From JAFECT01 sp964432415 (GTDB taxonomy: Bacteria > Pseudomonadota > Alphaproteobacteria > Caulobacterales > Caulobacteraceae): a stretch of DNA of 64,000 nt. The notes under the pieces were generated by a model, which made no database searches, was not told the origin of the DNA, and saw only the letters and a program-made list of their open reading frames with translations. Location: positions 1-64,000 of the forward strand of contig CAYSNW010000004.1 in NCBI GenBank assembly GCA_964432415.1. Direction: 5' to 3'. This document shows positions 1 through 8,543 of this stretch, one piece after another. Numbering within the stretch: the first letter of the stretch is position 1; each line of letters begins with the position of its first letter. Both the position numbers and the translations under genes were made by a program.

Positions 1-258
1 CCCCGGTTCGGCCAGGGCCGCGACCCGCACGGTCCAGCCCAGCGCCGCCAGGCTGGCTGCCGCCACATAGCCGTCGCCGCCGTTCAGGCCGGGTCCGCAC
101 AGCACCGAGACCGGCCGTGGGGACCAGCGTTGCGCCACCTCCTGGGCCAGGCCCATGCCGGCCGCGCGCATCAGCTCGAAGCTCGCGATCCCGGCGGCCT
201 CGGCGGCCTGGTCGGCGGCGCGCGCCTCGGCCACGGTCAGGATGTCAGTGGACGTCAT
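1..258 (-). CDS. nnr: NAD(P)H-hydrate epimerase / bifunctional NAD(P)HX repair enzyme, N-terminal part
   Basis: Partial gene running off the left edge; only the first 86 residues are present. The start codon is the ATG whose complement is at 256-258. The peptide begins MTSTDILTVAEARAADQ and contains CGPGLNGGDGYVAA, the nucleotide/phosphate-binding motif of the YjeF N-terminal (NAD(P)HX epimerase) domain. These enzymes repair hydrated NADH and NADPH; in bacteria the domain is usually fused to an ADP-dependent dehydratase, which would lie outside the window. It is divergent from glnB with a 137-bp gap. The family is clear, but whether the C-terminal dehydratase exists cannot be seen here. Confidence 0.85.
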   Translation of the reverse strand, partial: MTSTDILTVAEARAADQAAEAAGIASFELMRAAGMGLAQEVAQRWSPRPVSVLCGPGLNGGDGYVAAASLAALGWTVRVAALAEPG

Positions 259-336
259 GTCCTGCCTCTGAAGGGCTCATGGCCCGGTGCGGCGAGCATA
301 ATCCGTGTTCGGACGCCGCGGCGCCGCAAAAGCATC

Positions 337-357
337 TTGCATTATGCTGCAATGCAA
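337..357. promoter_or_regulatory. Dyad-symmetric site upstream of glnB
   Basis: TTGCATT (337-343), a 7-base spacer and AATGCAA (351-357) form a perfect 7-7-7 inverted repeat ending 38 bases before the glnB ATG. The outline resembles NtrC-type operators (TGCA half-sites), but the spacing differs from the textbook TGCACC-N5-GGTGCA, and no convincing sigma-54 -24/-12 pair was found. It is best described as a candidate regulatory site for glnBA. Confidence 0.3.
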
Positions 358-395
358 TATCCAATCCCGTTCCGGGCCGCTCCACCCGGGATCCA

Positions 396-734
396 ATGAA
401 AAAGATCGAAGCCGTCATCAAACCCTTCAAGCTCGACGAGGTGAAGGAGGCGCTGCAGGACGTGGGCGTCCAGGGCATGACCGTCCTGGAGGCCAAGGGC
501 TATGGCCGCCAGAAAGGCCACTCCGAACTTTACCGCGGCGCCGAGTACGTCATCGACTTCCTGCCCAAGATCAAGATCGAGGTCGTCGTGGCCGACGACC
601 AGGTGTCGGCCGTGATCGAGGCGATCACCGCCTCCGCGCGCACCGGCAAGATCGGCGACGGCAAGATCTTCGTCACCGACGTCATCGACGTGATCCGCAT
701 CCGCACCGGCGAGACCGGACCGCAGGCCATCTAG
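396..734 (+). CDS. glnB: Nitrogen regulatory protein P-II
   Basis: 112-residue PII signalling protein, the standard length. PII trimers sense 2-oxoglutarate and ATP/ADP, and their uridylylation reports nitrogen status to NtrB/NtrC and to the adenylyltransferase controlling GlnA. The T-loop tyrosine is present: counting from MKKIEAVIKPFKL, the Tyr of RGAEYVIDF is residue 51, the uridylylation site. The C-terminal segment TGKIGDGKIFV is the usual PII signature. The ATG at 396 is chosen because the family always begins MKKIEA; upstream in-frame sequence to 117 is unrelated. It sits 46 bases before glnA in the usual alphaproteobacterial glnBA order, so co-transcription is likely. Confidence 0.97.
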   Translation: MKKIEAVIKPFKLDEVKEALQDVGVQGMTVLEAKGYGRQKGHSELYRGAEYVIDFLPKIKIEVVVADDQVSAVIEAITASARTGKIGDGKIFVTDVIDVIRIRTGETGPQAI

Positions 735-780
735 TTATTCCTCCGCCAACCTCCCCAGACCCGACAAGGACGAGACCAGA

Positions 781-2187
781 ATGGACGCCCAGAAGCTCCT
801 GAAGGAGATCAAAGACAAAGAGGTCAAGTATGTGGACCTGCGCTTCACCGACTCGCGCGGGATGCTCCAGCACGTGACCTTCGACCTCGGCCTGGTGGAC
901 GAGGACTTCCTCAACGAGGGGACCATGTTCGACGGCTCCTCGATCTCGGGCTGGAAGGCCATCAACGAGAGCGACATGCTGCTGAAGCCGGATCTGAGCC
1001 GCAGCTACATCGATCCCTTCTACCAGCAGACCACCCTGTTCCTGTTCTGCGACGTGCTGAACCCCGACACGGGCGAGCCCTACAACCGCGACAGCCGCTC
1101 CATCGCCAAGAAGGCCCTGACCTATGTCCAGTCCATGGGCGTGGGCGATACGGTCTATTTCGGCCCGGAGGCCGAGTTCTTCCTGTTCGACGACGTGCGC
1201 TGGTCCACCGACCCGCACAACACCGGCTACGCCTACGATTCGTCCGAGCTGCCGGCCAACACGGGCAAGGCCTATGCCGAGGGCAACCTCGGCCACCGTC
1301 CGGGGCCCAAGGGCGGTTATTTCCCGGTCAATCCGGTGGACTCGGCCCAGGACATCCGCGGCGAGATGCTCACCGTCATGGGCGACCTGGGCATGGAGCC
1401 GGAAAAGCACCATCACGAGGTGGCGCCGGCCCAGCACGAACTCGGCCTGAAGTTCTCCGACCTGCTGACCATGGCCGACCGGCTGCAGCTCTATAAGTAC
1501 GTGATCAAGAACGTGGCCGCCGCCTACGGCAAGTCGGCCACCTTCATGGCCAAGCCCATGTTCGCCGACAACGGCTCGGGCATGCACGTGCACCAGTCGA
1601 TCTGGAAGGGCGGCAAGCCCCTGTTCGCCGGCGACAAGTACGCGGGCCTCTCGGACATGTGCCTCTGGTACATCGGCGGCATCATCAAGCACGCCAAGGC
1701 GATCAACGCCTTCTCCAACTCGACCACCAACTCCTACAAGCGCCTGGTGCCGGGCTACGAGGCGCCGGTGAAGCTGGCCTACTCCTCGCGCAACCGCTCC
1801 GCCTCGATCCGGATTCCGTGGGTGTCCTCGCCCAAGGCCAAGCGCCTGGAAGCCCGCTTCCCCGATCCGATGGGCAATCCCTACCTGACCTTCGTGGCCC
1901 TGCTGATGGCGGGCCTGGACGGGATCGAAAACCGTATCGACCCGGGCCCGGCCATGGACAAGAACCTCTACGACCTGCCCCCGCAGGAGCAGAAAAACGT
2001 GCCGGAAGTCTGCGGGTCGCTGCGCGAAGCGCTCGAGAATCTCGATAAGGACCGCGCCTTCCTCAAGAAGGGCGGGGTCATGGATGACGACTTCATCGAC
2101 AGCTACATCGAACTGAAGATGGAAGAGGTCGCGCGGCTGCAGCTGCACCCGCACCCGGTCGAATTCGATATGTATTACAAGTGCTGA
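781..2187 (+). CDS. glnA: Glutamine synthetase, type I
   Basis: 468-residue GSI-beta enzyme that makes glutamine from glutamate, ammonia and ATP as a cytoplasmic dodecamer. The N-terminal beta-grasp domain contains FDGSSISGW; the catalytic domain contains GPEAEFFLFD, the ATP-binding KPMFADNGSGMH, the glutamate-binding NSTTNSYKRLVPGYEAP and RNRSASIRIP. The adenylylation site NLYDLPP is conserved, with its Tyr at residue 397 exactly as in enteric GlnA, so control by GlnE is expected. It follows glnB by 46 bases and is closed by the strong hairpin at 2218-2246. The full-length family match leaves little doubt. Confidence 0.98.
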   Translation: MDAQKLLKEIKDKEVKYVDLRFTDSRGMLQHVTFDLGLVDEDFLNEGTMFDGSSISGWKAINESDMLLKPDLSRSYIDPFYQQTTLFLFCDVLNPDTGEPYNRDSRSIAKKALTYVQSMGVGDTVYFGPEAEFFLFDDVRWSTDPHNTGYAYDSSELPANTGKAYAEGNLGHRPGPKGGYFPVNPVDSAQDIRGEMLTVMGDLGMEPEKHHHEVAPAQHELGLKFSDLLTMADRLQLYKYVIKNVAAAYGKSATFMAKPMFADNGSGMHVHQSIWKGGKPLFAGDKYAGLSDMCLWYIGGIIKHAKAINAFSNSTTNSYKRLVPGYEAPVKLAYSSRNRSASIRIPWVSSPKAKRLEARFPDPMGNPYLTFVALLMAGLDGIENRIDPGPAMDKNLYDLPPQEQKNVPEVCGSLREALENLDKDRAFLKKGGVMDDDFIDSYIELKMEEVARLQLHPHPVEFDMYYKC

Positions 2188-2217
2188 TCGGCTGAAGCTC
2201 AGCCGGTGAATGAACAG

Positions 2218-2246
2218 CGCCCGTCCCGGAAGGGGCGGGCGTTTTT
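2218..2246 (+). terminator. Rho-independent terminator of glnBA
   Basis: A 10-bp stem (2218-2227 with 2232-2241, one G-T pair) closed by a GGAA tetraloop is followed directly by TTTTT. It begins 30 bases after the glnA stop codon. Confidence 0.9.
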
Positions 2247-2296
2247 CGTTGGGGTCAAGCTTGGGATGGCAAGGCAGGGGCCACCGTCGCTGAAGG

Positions 2297-2463
2297 ATTG
2301 CCCACGAACCTCACGAACCACACGAACGCCGCGTGGGTCGCTTGGCGGGAACGCCACGGACTCGATTGCGCCGAGCGTTGCTCGGCGCGCCAACTGTCTG
2401 GCTGACGGTACACCTTGATCGAGCGCCGACCTGTTCGTGTGGTTCGTGAGGTTCGTGGGCAAT
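2297..2463. repeat. Palindromic element, family A (CACGAACCT arms), copy 1
   Basis: Two perfect 31-bp inverted arms (2297-2327 and 2433-2463) flank a 105-bp unique middle. The arms are built from near-tandem decamers of the type CACGAACCTC. A second element with the same arm sequence lies at 46909-47007. It occupies most of the 381-bp gap between glnA and the autotransporter gene; that gap otherwise holds only the two terminators. Confidence 0.8.
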
Positions 2464-2512
2464 TCTTCTCTTCCGTCGGCCTAGTCCACGACTGCCGGCG
2501 AATGACCCGCAA

Positions 2513-2541
2513 ACGAAAACGCCCGCCGGTAAGGGCGGGCG
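2513..2541 (-). terminator. Terminator of the autotransporter gene
   Basis: On the minus strand an 8-bp GC stem (2541-2534 with 2527-2520) is closed by a six-base loop and followed by TTTT, 28 bases past the stop codon of the autotransporter gene. Confidence 0.75.
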
Positions 2542-2568
2542 TCTCGCTATCTGTGTTTGGCTGAAATC

Positions 2569-5500
2569 CTAGAACCGGTAGCCGGCCCGCAGCATCAGCG
2601 AATAGCGGCTGTACAGGTCCATCAGCTCGGCGTCGCCTTCGAGCGCCAGGTAGCCCATGCCGCCCTGGGCCAGGATGCGGAAGCCCAGCACCGGTCCGCC
2701 GCCGTCCAGCGAGTCGGCCACCAGCGAGAACGGCGAGCCGCCGCTCTTGAACTGGGCGAGCGTCACGCCCGGATCGGTGCCGAAGTTCTGGCGGTAGCCG
2801 ACGCGTATTTCCGGCTGCAGCCAGCCCTGGTCGCCGAACTTGCCGCCGAGGCTGAGCATCAGCTTGCCGGTGGTCATGTGACCGGTGCGCGACCCGATGA
2901 TCAGGTCGAAGGCGTCGCCGCAGTTCGAGGTGGTCGTCGCGCCGGTGGCGAAGCAGTTGTACTGGCCGCCCGACTCCGTGCGGGCCCGCTCGTTCAGGCC
3001 GAAGTACTCGATGCTGGCCTCGGGACGCAGGAAGAAGCGGCCCATGCTGATTTCGTAGGAGGCGCCTGCGCCGGCCGAGATCGAGGTGCCGGTCCAGTTC
3101 GAGGTCGCCTTGCGGTCGACCGCGGCGGTGGAGGCGAAGAACTCGCGCGTGGAGTCGAACATGGCGTACCCGCCCGCGACCCGCGCCCAGGTGCGCCACT
3201 TCTGGCCCGTGGCGCGCCAGTAGAGGCCGAACTCGACAAGCTTGGCGGTCAGGTTCTCGTCGTTCTCCGACGACGGGTCCTTCATGTCCGAGGAGGTGAA
3301 GGCCAGCGACAGGCCGATGGAGCCGAGGCTCGTGCCCCGCTCGACGCCCGAGGCCATGCCGAAGCCGTTGGTGCGGAAACCGTAGGCGTTGTCCTGCTTC
3401 TTGTCGGCGTAGAAGTTGATCTCCTGCAGCCAGCCGGTGGTCTCGCCCGGTTCGGCGACCGGGCGGCGGTCCATCAGCGCGCGCGAGGTGGCGTCAACGC
3501 CGGACGCCAGGGACAGCAGCGGCGCGCCGGAGTGATCCGGCAGCAGCTGGGAATAGAGATGGAAGAAGCTCGACCGGTCGGTCTGGGCCAGGAAGGCGTT
3601 GCGCAGGGCCGCGTCGGTGTTCAGCGCCTGGTAGACGGCGTTGTAGGCCGAGGCCTCCACCGCGATCATGCCGGCGTCGGCGGCGGAGCGGCGGTTGACG
3701 TTGACCAGAACCCGACCGTGGACCAGGTCGGTGGTCTCGGTCGCCTGGTACAGGTAGGGCACGCTGGTCGAGGCGGTGTCGAGCACCGGCGTCCCGCTGA
3801 GCTGGCCGGGCGTGGTCTGCACCACGGTGAAGGACAGGGGCGTGGTGAAGGCCGAGGTCGGGAGCAGGCTGGCGAAACGGATGCCGAGCTTGGAGCCCGA
3901 GTCGAAGGTGACCGCGCCCGAGCTATTGATGACCTCGGTCGCCGGGTGGGTCGGGTCCAGCACCACGTTCAGCTGGCCGGTGGCGCCGACGTGCAGGCTG
4001 GTCACGCCCAGGGTGTTGACCGTGTAGACCGGCGCCGTGGGCACGGTGAAGTCGCCGGTGATGTTGCGGACCTCGAGCAGGCCGCTGTTCACATTCACCG
4101 CCAGAGCGTGGTCGCTGTCGCTGATGAAGCCGGTGACCTTGGCGCCGCCCCCGATGGTCAGGGTGTCGGCGCCCGCGCCGAAGAAGAGCGAGCCGGTGAC
4201 CGTGCCGGCCTGGATGTCCATGACGTCAGCGCCGGAGCCCAGGCGAACGATGCCGCTCAGCACCGGGGCGGCCGCGCCGGTCACCGCCGACTGGGACTGA
4301 TGGTACTGGAAGCCGGTGGTGTTGGCGCTGACGTCGATGGCCGTGGCCGTGCCGGTCACTTCGTCGGACGGCGCCGTCTCGGGATCAGTGGCGTCGACCG
4401 CGACCGCGGCGATGATGTTGCCGGTGTTGTTGATCGTGGACAGCGAGCCGCTCAGATCCGCGATGGCGTAGGCGTTGCCGTGGGCGCCGGCGACCGCCGA
4501 GGTGATCGAGCCGGAGTTGGTCAGGGTGCCGACGAAGGCGCCGTTGTCGATGATCACTGCCGCCGACTGGCTGGTGGTGTTGGTCCGCGAGGCCGCGGCG
4601 ATGCTGCCCGAGACCACCATGGCGTCGAGGTGGGCGCCGCTTTCCAGCAGGAGCGCGGTGGCGTTGGCCTGGTAGGCGAGGGTGGAGATCGTGCCCGCGA
4701 CGCGCATGCCGCCGGAGATGTTCACGCCCTGGCCGCCGGCGCCGATGTCCACGCCCAGCGCGCTGCGGCCCAGATAGACCCCGTTCGACGAGATCGAGCC
4801 CTTGACGATCAGGCCGTAGGCGTAGTCCGGGGCGCTGGCCGCGACCGTGGTGCCGACCTGGCCGATATTGATGGCGTGCGCGCTGGAGCCGATCAGCAAG
4901 GCCGCGGATGAACCGTACTGGGTGATGCCGCCGGTGGTCTGGCCGGTGTCGGGCGTGCCGTCGCCGTCGACGTCGGGATGGGTCGCGTCGGCCGTCGGGG
5001 CCGCGTCGACGACCACGCCATGGCCGACGTTGCCGGCGATGACCACGGCGGGGCCGCCCTGGAGCAGTTCGTCCGGGGTCAGCTTGGCTTGGACCCCGGA
5101 GGCCAGGGTCAGGTGGGTGGTCGAGCGGTAGCCGGTGGAGATGATCGAGCCGTTGAACAGCACCTTGCCGCCGACGTCGCCCTCGAGCGAGACCGCCGTG
5201 GCGGCGCTGCCGCTGGCGCTCACGGAGGAGAGCGAAACGTTGCCGGTGATGGTGCCCTGGGTGCGCACGCCGAAGGTGTTGTCGCCGATGACCGTCAGCG
5301 GGCCGGTGCTGGTGAGCTTGCCGTCCAGGCCGCCTTCGATGGAGATGGCGTAGGAGGCGTTGCCATGGACGGTGATCGAGCCGCTGTTGACGATGTCGCC
5401 GGTCAGGACGCCGGTCATCTGGCGGATGCCGTAGCGGCCCGTGCCGTTGGCGAAGGGGCCGTCGACGATACCGTCGGCGTTGGTGTCGCTGGAGGTCAGG

Positions 5501-5829
5501 CCGTCGTCGAGCAGGATGACGCCCGAGTTGGTCACCGTGCCGGTGTGGCCGCCCACCACCAGGATGGCCGTGGCCCCGCTGTCGGCGGTGGCCATGGTGA
5601 TATTGCCCTGGTTGGTGACGCTGTTGTTCGAGTTCAGGGTCAGGGCGGTGGGGCCCTTGATCTGCAGCGAGCCCTGGGCGTCCACGCGCACATCGTCGGG
5701 CGCGCCGCCGTTGGCGGTGGCCGTGGCGACCGGCGCGGTCTTCAGGCCGGTGAGTACCGTCTCGGCGAAGGCGGAGTGCGCCATGACGAGGGGGGCGAGC
5801 GCCACAGATGCCGCCAACCATTTACGCAT
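2569..5829 (-). CDS. Autotransporter (type Va) outer-membrane protein
   Basis: 1086 residues. The start at 5829 gives a clean signal peptide (MRKWLAASVALAPLVMAHSAFA, written here as MRKWLAAS...AHSAFA) and has GAGGGG about 8 bases upstream; the longer reading to 6036 is rejected because the added residues do not look coding. The passenger is glycine-, serine- and threonine-rich with recurring NSG-x-I turns (VTNSGVILL, IVNSGSITV, LTNSGSITS, INNTGNII), typical of a right-handed beta-helix. The last 260 or so residues are an autotransporter beta-barrel, with alternating aromatic strands and a C-terminal YRF. No protease, lipase or adhesin motif could be named in the passenger. It is probably a surface protein of unknown ligand, transcribed alone and ending at the 2513-2541 hairpin. 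Confidence 0.88.
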   Translation of the reverse strand: MRKWLAASVALAPLVMAHSAFAETVLTGLKTAPVATATANGGAPDDVRVDAQGSLQIKGPTALTLNSNNSVTNQGNITMATADSGATAILVVGGHTGTVTNSGVILLDDGLTSSDTNADGIVDGPFANGTGRYGIRQMTGVLTGDIVNSGSITVHGNASYAISIEGGLDGKLTSTGPLTVIGDNTFGVRTQGTITGNVSLSSVSASGSAATAVSLEGDVGGKVLFNGSIISTGYRSTTHLTLASGVQAKLTPDELLQGGPAVVIAGNVGHGVVVDAAPTADATHPDVDGDGTPDTGQTTGGITQYGSSAALLIGSSAHAINIGQVGTTVAASAPDYAYGLIVKGSISSNGVYLGRSALGVDIGAGGQGVNISGGMRVAGTISTLAYQANATALLLESGAHLDAMVVSGSIAAASRTNTTSQSAAVIIDNGAFVGTLTNSGSITSAVAGAHGNAYAIADLSGSLSTINNTGNIIAAVAVDATDPETAPSDEVTGTATAIDVSANTTGFQYHQSQSAVTGAAAPVLSGIVRLGSGADVMDIQAGTVTGSLFFGAGADTLTIGGGAKVTGFISDSDHALAVNVNSGLLEVRNITGDFTVPTAPVYTVNTLGVTSLHVGATGQLNVVLDPTHPATEVINSSGAVTFDSGSKLGIRFASLLPTSAFTTPLSFTVVQTTPGQLSGTPVLDTASTSVPYLYQATETTDLVHGRVLVNVNRRSAADAGMIAVEASAYNAVYQALNTDAALRNAFLAQTDRSSFFHLYSQLLPDHSGAPLLSLASGVDATSRALMDRRPVAEPGETTGWLQEINFYADKKQDNAYGFRTNGFGMASGVERGTSLGSIGLSLAFTSSDMKDPSSENDENLTAKLVEFGLYWRATGQKWRTWARVAGGYAMFDSTREFFASTAAVDRKATSNWTGTSISAGAGASYEISMGRFFLRPEASIEYFGLNERARTESGGQYNCFATGATTTSNCGDAFDLIIGSRTGHMTTGKLMLSLGGKFGDQGWLQPEIRVGYRQNFGTDPGVTLAQFKSGGSPFSLVADSLDGGGPVLGFRILAQGGMGYLALEGDAELMDLYSRYSLMLRAGYRF

Positions 5830-6037
5830 ATCGAAAAACCCCTCAGGAGCTCGGACCGGCGGTAGCGACGGAGAGGCCGCCAGGCCCAGCCGCGAACGCC
5901 TCAAATTTCCGGTTTTTGCGGCGAATGCAAGGCGAAACGTCAGGGCGGGGCCCCTCGAACAGGCCGCCGTGTCGCCGCAGCCGCGTTTCCCTCGCCCCAA
6001 AGCTCCGCCGTGCGGGGAATATTGCGCCGTTCGCAAA

Positions 6038-6051
6038 AAGTGATATCACTT
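6038..6051. promoter_or_regulatory. 14-bp perfect palindrome, candidate operator
   Basis: AAGTGATATCACTT is a perfect palindrome located 40 bases before the SPFH gene start, in the 261-bp divergent gap between it and the autotransporter gene. The ribbon-helix-helix protein encoded at 6974-7153 is a natural candidate to bind it, but that is inference from proximity. Confidence 0.4.
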
Positions 6052-6090
6052 ACATATCGAAACGATTCAATCGCCACGGAGCCCTCGGTC

Positions 6091-6966
6091 ATGACCGGCG
6101 TCGTCCACTCCAATCCCTCCTCGGAAAAGCCCGCCCGCAGCCTCGCCGGCGGACCGATGCTGCTGGTCGTGCTGCTGCTGTTCGCGGGCGCGGCGGCGGC
6201 CCTCGGCTATGGCCGGCCCTGGGCGCCTTTGGGCGCGCTGCTGATCCTTGTCGGCGCCCTGGTGCTCTGCGGATTCTATGCCGTGCAGCCCAACAACGCC
6301 TTCGCCCTGACCCTGTTCGGCGACTACAAGGGCACCGACCGCTCCACCGGCCTGCGCTGGGTGCCGTTCTGGATCGGGCGGCGCAAGATCAGCCTGCGGG
6401 TCCGCAACGTCACCTCCGACAAGCTCAAGGTGAACGACAAGCGCGGCAATCCCATCGAGATCGCCGCCAACGTGGTCTGGCGCGTGTCCGACACGGCCCA
6501 GGCCCTGTTCGATGTCGACGACTACCGCTCGTTCGTGAACATCCAGATCGACACGGGCCTGCGCGACATCGCCCTGCACTATCCCTACGACCACGGCGAG
6601 GAGCACGAGCCGACGCTGCGGGCCGACACCGAACTGGTGGCCGAACGCCTGCGCGACGAACTGAGCACCCGCATCAAGGTCGCCGGCCTGGTGGTGGACG
6701 AGGCGCGCCTGGCGCACCTGGCCTACGCGCCCGAAATCGCCGGCGCCATGCTGCGCCGCCAGCAGGCCGAGGCCATCCTGTCGGCCCGGCGCCTGATCGT
6801 TCAGGGCGCGGTGGGCATGGTGGAAAACGCGCTGCACGACCTGTCGGCCCGCGGCGTCGTCAAGCTGGACGAGGAGCGCAAGGCGGCCATGGTCTCCAAC
6901 CTGCTCGTCGTGCTCTGCGCCGACCGCGAGGCCCAGCCGGTGGTCAACGCCGGTTCGCTGTACTGA
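6091..6966 (+). CDS. SPFH/Band 7 domain membrane protein
   Basis: 291 residues from the ATG at 6091, which has GGAG 9 bases upstream. Two N-terminal membrane helices (about residues 23-40 and 46-64) are followed by an SPFH/Band 7 domain: GFYAVQPNNAFALTLFGDY, then IEIAANVVWRV, DDYRSFVNIQ and a helical C-terminal part with LRRQQAEAIL. SPFH proteins assemble into membrane scaffolds that organise lipid or protein microdomains. It is followed after 7 bases by a small ribbon-helix-helix gene, so the two form an operon. The palindrome at 6038-6051 probably controls it. The specific role is unknown. Confidence 0.85.
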   Translation: MTGVVHSNPSSEKPARSLAGGPMLLVVLLLFAGAAAALGYGRPWAPLGALLILVGALVLCGFYAVQPNNAFALTLFGDYKGTDRSTGLRWVPFWIGRRKISLRVRNVTSDKLKVNDKRGNPIEIAANVVWRVSDTAQALFDVDDYRSFVNIQIDTGLRDIALHYPYDHGEEHEPTLRADTELVAERLRDELSTRIKVAGLVVDEARLAHLAYAPEIAGAMLRRQQAEAILSARRLIVQGAVGMVENALHDLSARGVVKLDEERKAAMVSNLLVVLCADREAQPVVNAGSLY

Positions 6967-6973
6967 GCCGCGC

Positions 6974-7153
6974 GTGGCCAAGCCCCGTAAGGCCTTTCTG
7001 CTTCGCATCCACCCCGAGGTGATGGCCGCCATCGAGCGGCTCGCCTCGGCCGAACTGCGCAGCGCCAACGCCCAGGCCGAGGTGCTGCTCAGGGAGGCCC
7101 TGCGCCGCCGCGGCCTGCTCGCTCCGTCCCCGGATCAAGAAAAAAGCGATTGA
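6974..7153 (+). CDS. Small Arc/ribbon-helix-helix DNA-binding protein
   Basis: 59-residue protein starting at GTG 6974, seven bases after the SPFH stop. The sequence begins VAKPRKAFLLRIHPEV, continues through MAAIERLASAEL and ends with LRREAL-type basic helices. A short beta strand (AFLLRI) followed by two helices is the Arc/CopG-type ribbon-helix-helix layout. Such proteins dimerise and insert a two-stranded sheet into the major groove of palindromic operators. No toxin gene is nearby, so this is not an obvious toxin-antitoxin unit. It may autoregulate the SPFH operon or couple it to membrane state. Recognition rests on layout and composition in a short protein. Confidence 0.7.
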   Translation: MAKPRKAFLLRIHPEVMAAIERLASAELRSANAQAEVLLREALRRRGLLAPSPDQEKSD

Positions 7154-7268
7154 CGCGACGGGCCGCATGGACGACGGGCGTTGATCGTCTACCTCGACCG
7201 TGCGTGTTCAGTCAGTCCGGCCGGCGGGGATCGCCTTTGGGGCGGCGGTATGAGAGGCCAGTGTCCGT

Positions 7269-8510
7269 ATGAGCGTTGAGGTTCGCGAGCGCGAGTTCCT
7301 GTGGGGCGAGGACCTGCGCATCGACCGCGCCTTGCGCCAGCTCAGAATCGGCGGCGACGTGCGCCCGCATCTGATCGACGCGACCATGCTCTACGCCCCC
7401 AAGAGCGGCGGGGTTAAGCGCTACCTCTCCGCCAAGCGGGCCTTCCTGACCGAGCATCGCCCCGGCGTGCGCCACACCCTGCTGGTGCCCGGCGCCAAGT
7501 CCGAGACCCCGTCCGACGGCATCGTGACCGTGCGCGCCACCAAGCTGCCCTTTGGAGACGGCTACCGCTGGCCTTCGAACGTGCGCAAGTGGTCCAACTG
7601 GATCGAGGCCCTGGGCCCGACCGTGATCGAGGCGGGAGATCCCTATACCCCCGGCCAGGCCGCCCTCGACGCCGGCCAGCGCTTGGGCGTGCCGGTGGTG
7701 GGCTTCTGCCATTCCGATCCCGCCGCGCTCGCCGCCCTGCACTTCGGCGAGTGGGCCAAGAAGCCGGTGCAGAAGCGCTGGGCCAAGGTGTTTTCGGAAT
7801 TCGACCGGGTGGTGGCCCCCAGCCGCTTCATCGCCAGCCGCCTGGCGGAAGCCGGGATCGACAAGGTGGTCTGCCGGCCCCTGGGCGTAGACATCGACAC
7901 CTTCCGGCCCGACCGCCGCGACCGCGCCTGGCTGGTCAAGAAGCTGGGTCTGCGCAACGACGCCCGCATCCTGGTCTTCGCGGGACGGCCAGCGCGCGAG
8001 AAGAACATCGACATCCTGATCCAGGCCGTGCAGCGCCTGGGCGATCCCTACATCCTGGTCCTGATCGGCGCCGGCGCCGGCCTGCCGGAGGAGGACCGGG
8101 TCATTTCGCTGCCCTACGAGGCCAACCCCAAGGTCGTGGCCAAACTCCTGGCCAGCTGCGACGCCTTCGTCCACGCCAACGACCGCGAGCCTTTCGGCCT
8201 GATCGTGCTGGAGGCCATGGCCTCGGGCCTGCCGGTGGTGGGGGTCAATTCCGGCGGCGTGGCCGAGACGGTGGACGAGAGCGTCGGGCGCCTGGCTCGC
8301 TCGGCCCAACCCAAGGTCTTCGCCGATGCGGTGGAGGCCCTGTTCAAGGCCGACCTGGAGGCCCTGCGCCTGGCGGCGCGCAAGCGCGCCATCGACCGCT
8401 TCGCCTGGGACCGCGTTTTCTCCGACCTCTGCGAGGTCTATGCAGAGGTGTCCGGCGCTCCGGCCTTCACCGAGCCCTTCGCCGAGGTGGTCACGCTTCA
8501 GGCGGGGTAG
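7269..8510 (+). CDS. GT4-family glycosyltransferase (GT-B fold)
   Basis: 413 residues. The GT-B C-terminal half shows FAGRPAREKNIDILIQA (start of the donor-binding Rossmann domain), the EX7E motif in REPFGLIVLE, and EAMASGLPVVGVNSGGVAETV, characteristic of GT4 retaining transferases using a nucleotide sugar. The N-terminal acceptor half includes YAPKSGGVKRYL. It resembles mannosyl/glycosyl transferases acting on lipids or exopolysaccharide; donor and acceptor cannot be read from the sequence. It appears monocistronic, with nested hairpins at 8544-8654 immediately downstream that may end its transcript. Confidence 0.88.
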   Translation: MSVEVREREFLWGEDLRIDRALRQLRIGGDVRPHLIDATMLYAPKSGGVKRYLSAKRAFLTEHRPGVRHTLLVPGAKSETPSDGIVTVRATKLPFGDGYRWPSNVRKWSNWIEALGPTVIEAGDPYTPGQAALDAGQRLGVPVVGFCHSDPAALAALHFGEWAKKPVQKRWAKVFSEFDRVVAPSRFIASRLAEAGIDKVVCRPLGVDIDTFRPDRRDRAWLVKKLGLRNDARILVFAGRPAREKNIDILIQAVQRLGDPYILVLIGAGAGLPEEDRVISLPYEANPKVVAKLLASCDAFVHANDREPFGLIVLEAMASGLPVVGVNSGGVAETVDESVGRLARSAQPKVFADAVEALFKADLEALRLAARKRAIDRFAWDRVFSDLCEVYAEVSGAPAFTEPFAEVVTLQAG

Positions 8511-8543
8511 GTCTCGGGAACCCGGGCCGACCGGCGGCGTCTA

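Noticed and set aside
682..2154. 490-codon minus-strand ORF opposite glnA
   Set aside because: Exactly antisense to a full-length GlnA with all motifs; its His/Val/Gly/Arg-rich translation is typical of GC-rich antisense frames.
2297..2463. Family A palindrome as an insertion sequence
   Set aside because: No transposase ORF fits in the 105-bp middle; at most a non-autonomous element.
2557..4911. 784-codon plus-strand ORF opposite the autotransporter
   Set aside because: Translation is low-complexity Gly/Val/Arg/Asp sequence produced by the complement of a Gly/Thr/Ser-rich passenger; no start context or domain.
5830..6036. N-terminal extension of the autotransporter
   Set aside because: The 69 extra residues are Arg/Gly/Pro-rich and would bury the signal peptide; the ATG at 5829 has a ribosome site.
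6974..7153. RHH gene as antitoxin of a toxin-antitoxin pair
   Set aside because: The flanking genes are an SPFH protein and a glycosyltransferase, neither toxin-like, and no small partner ORF is present.
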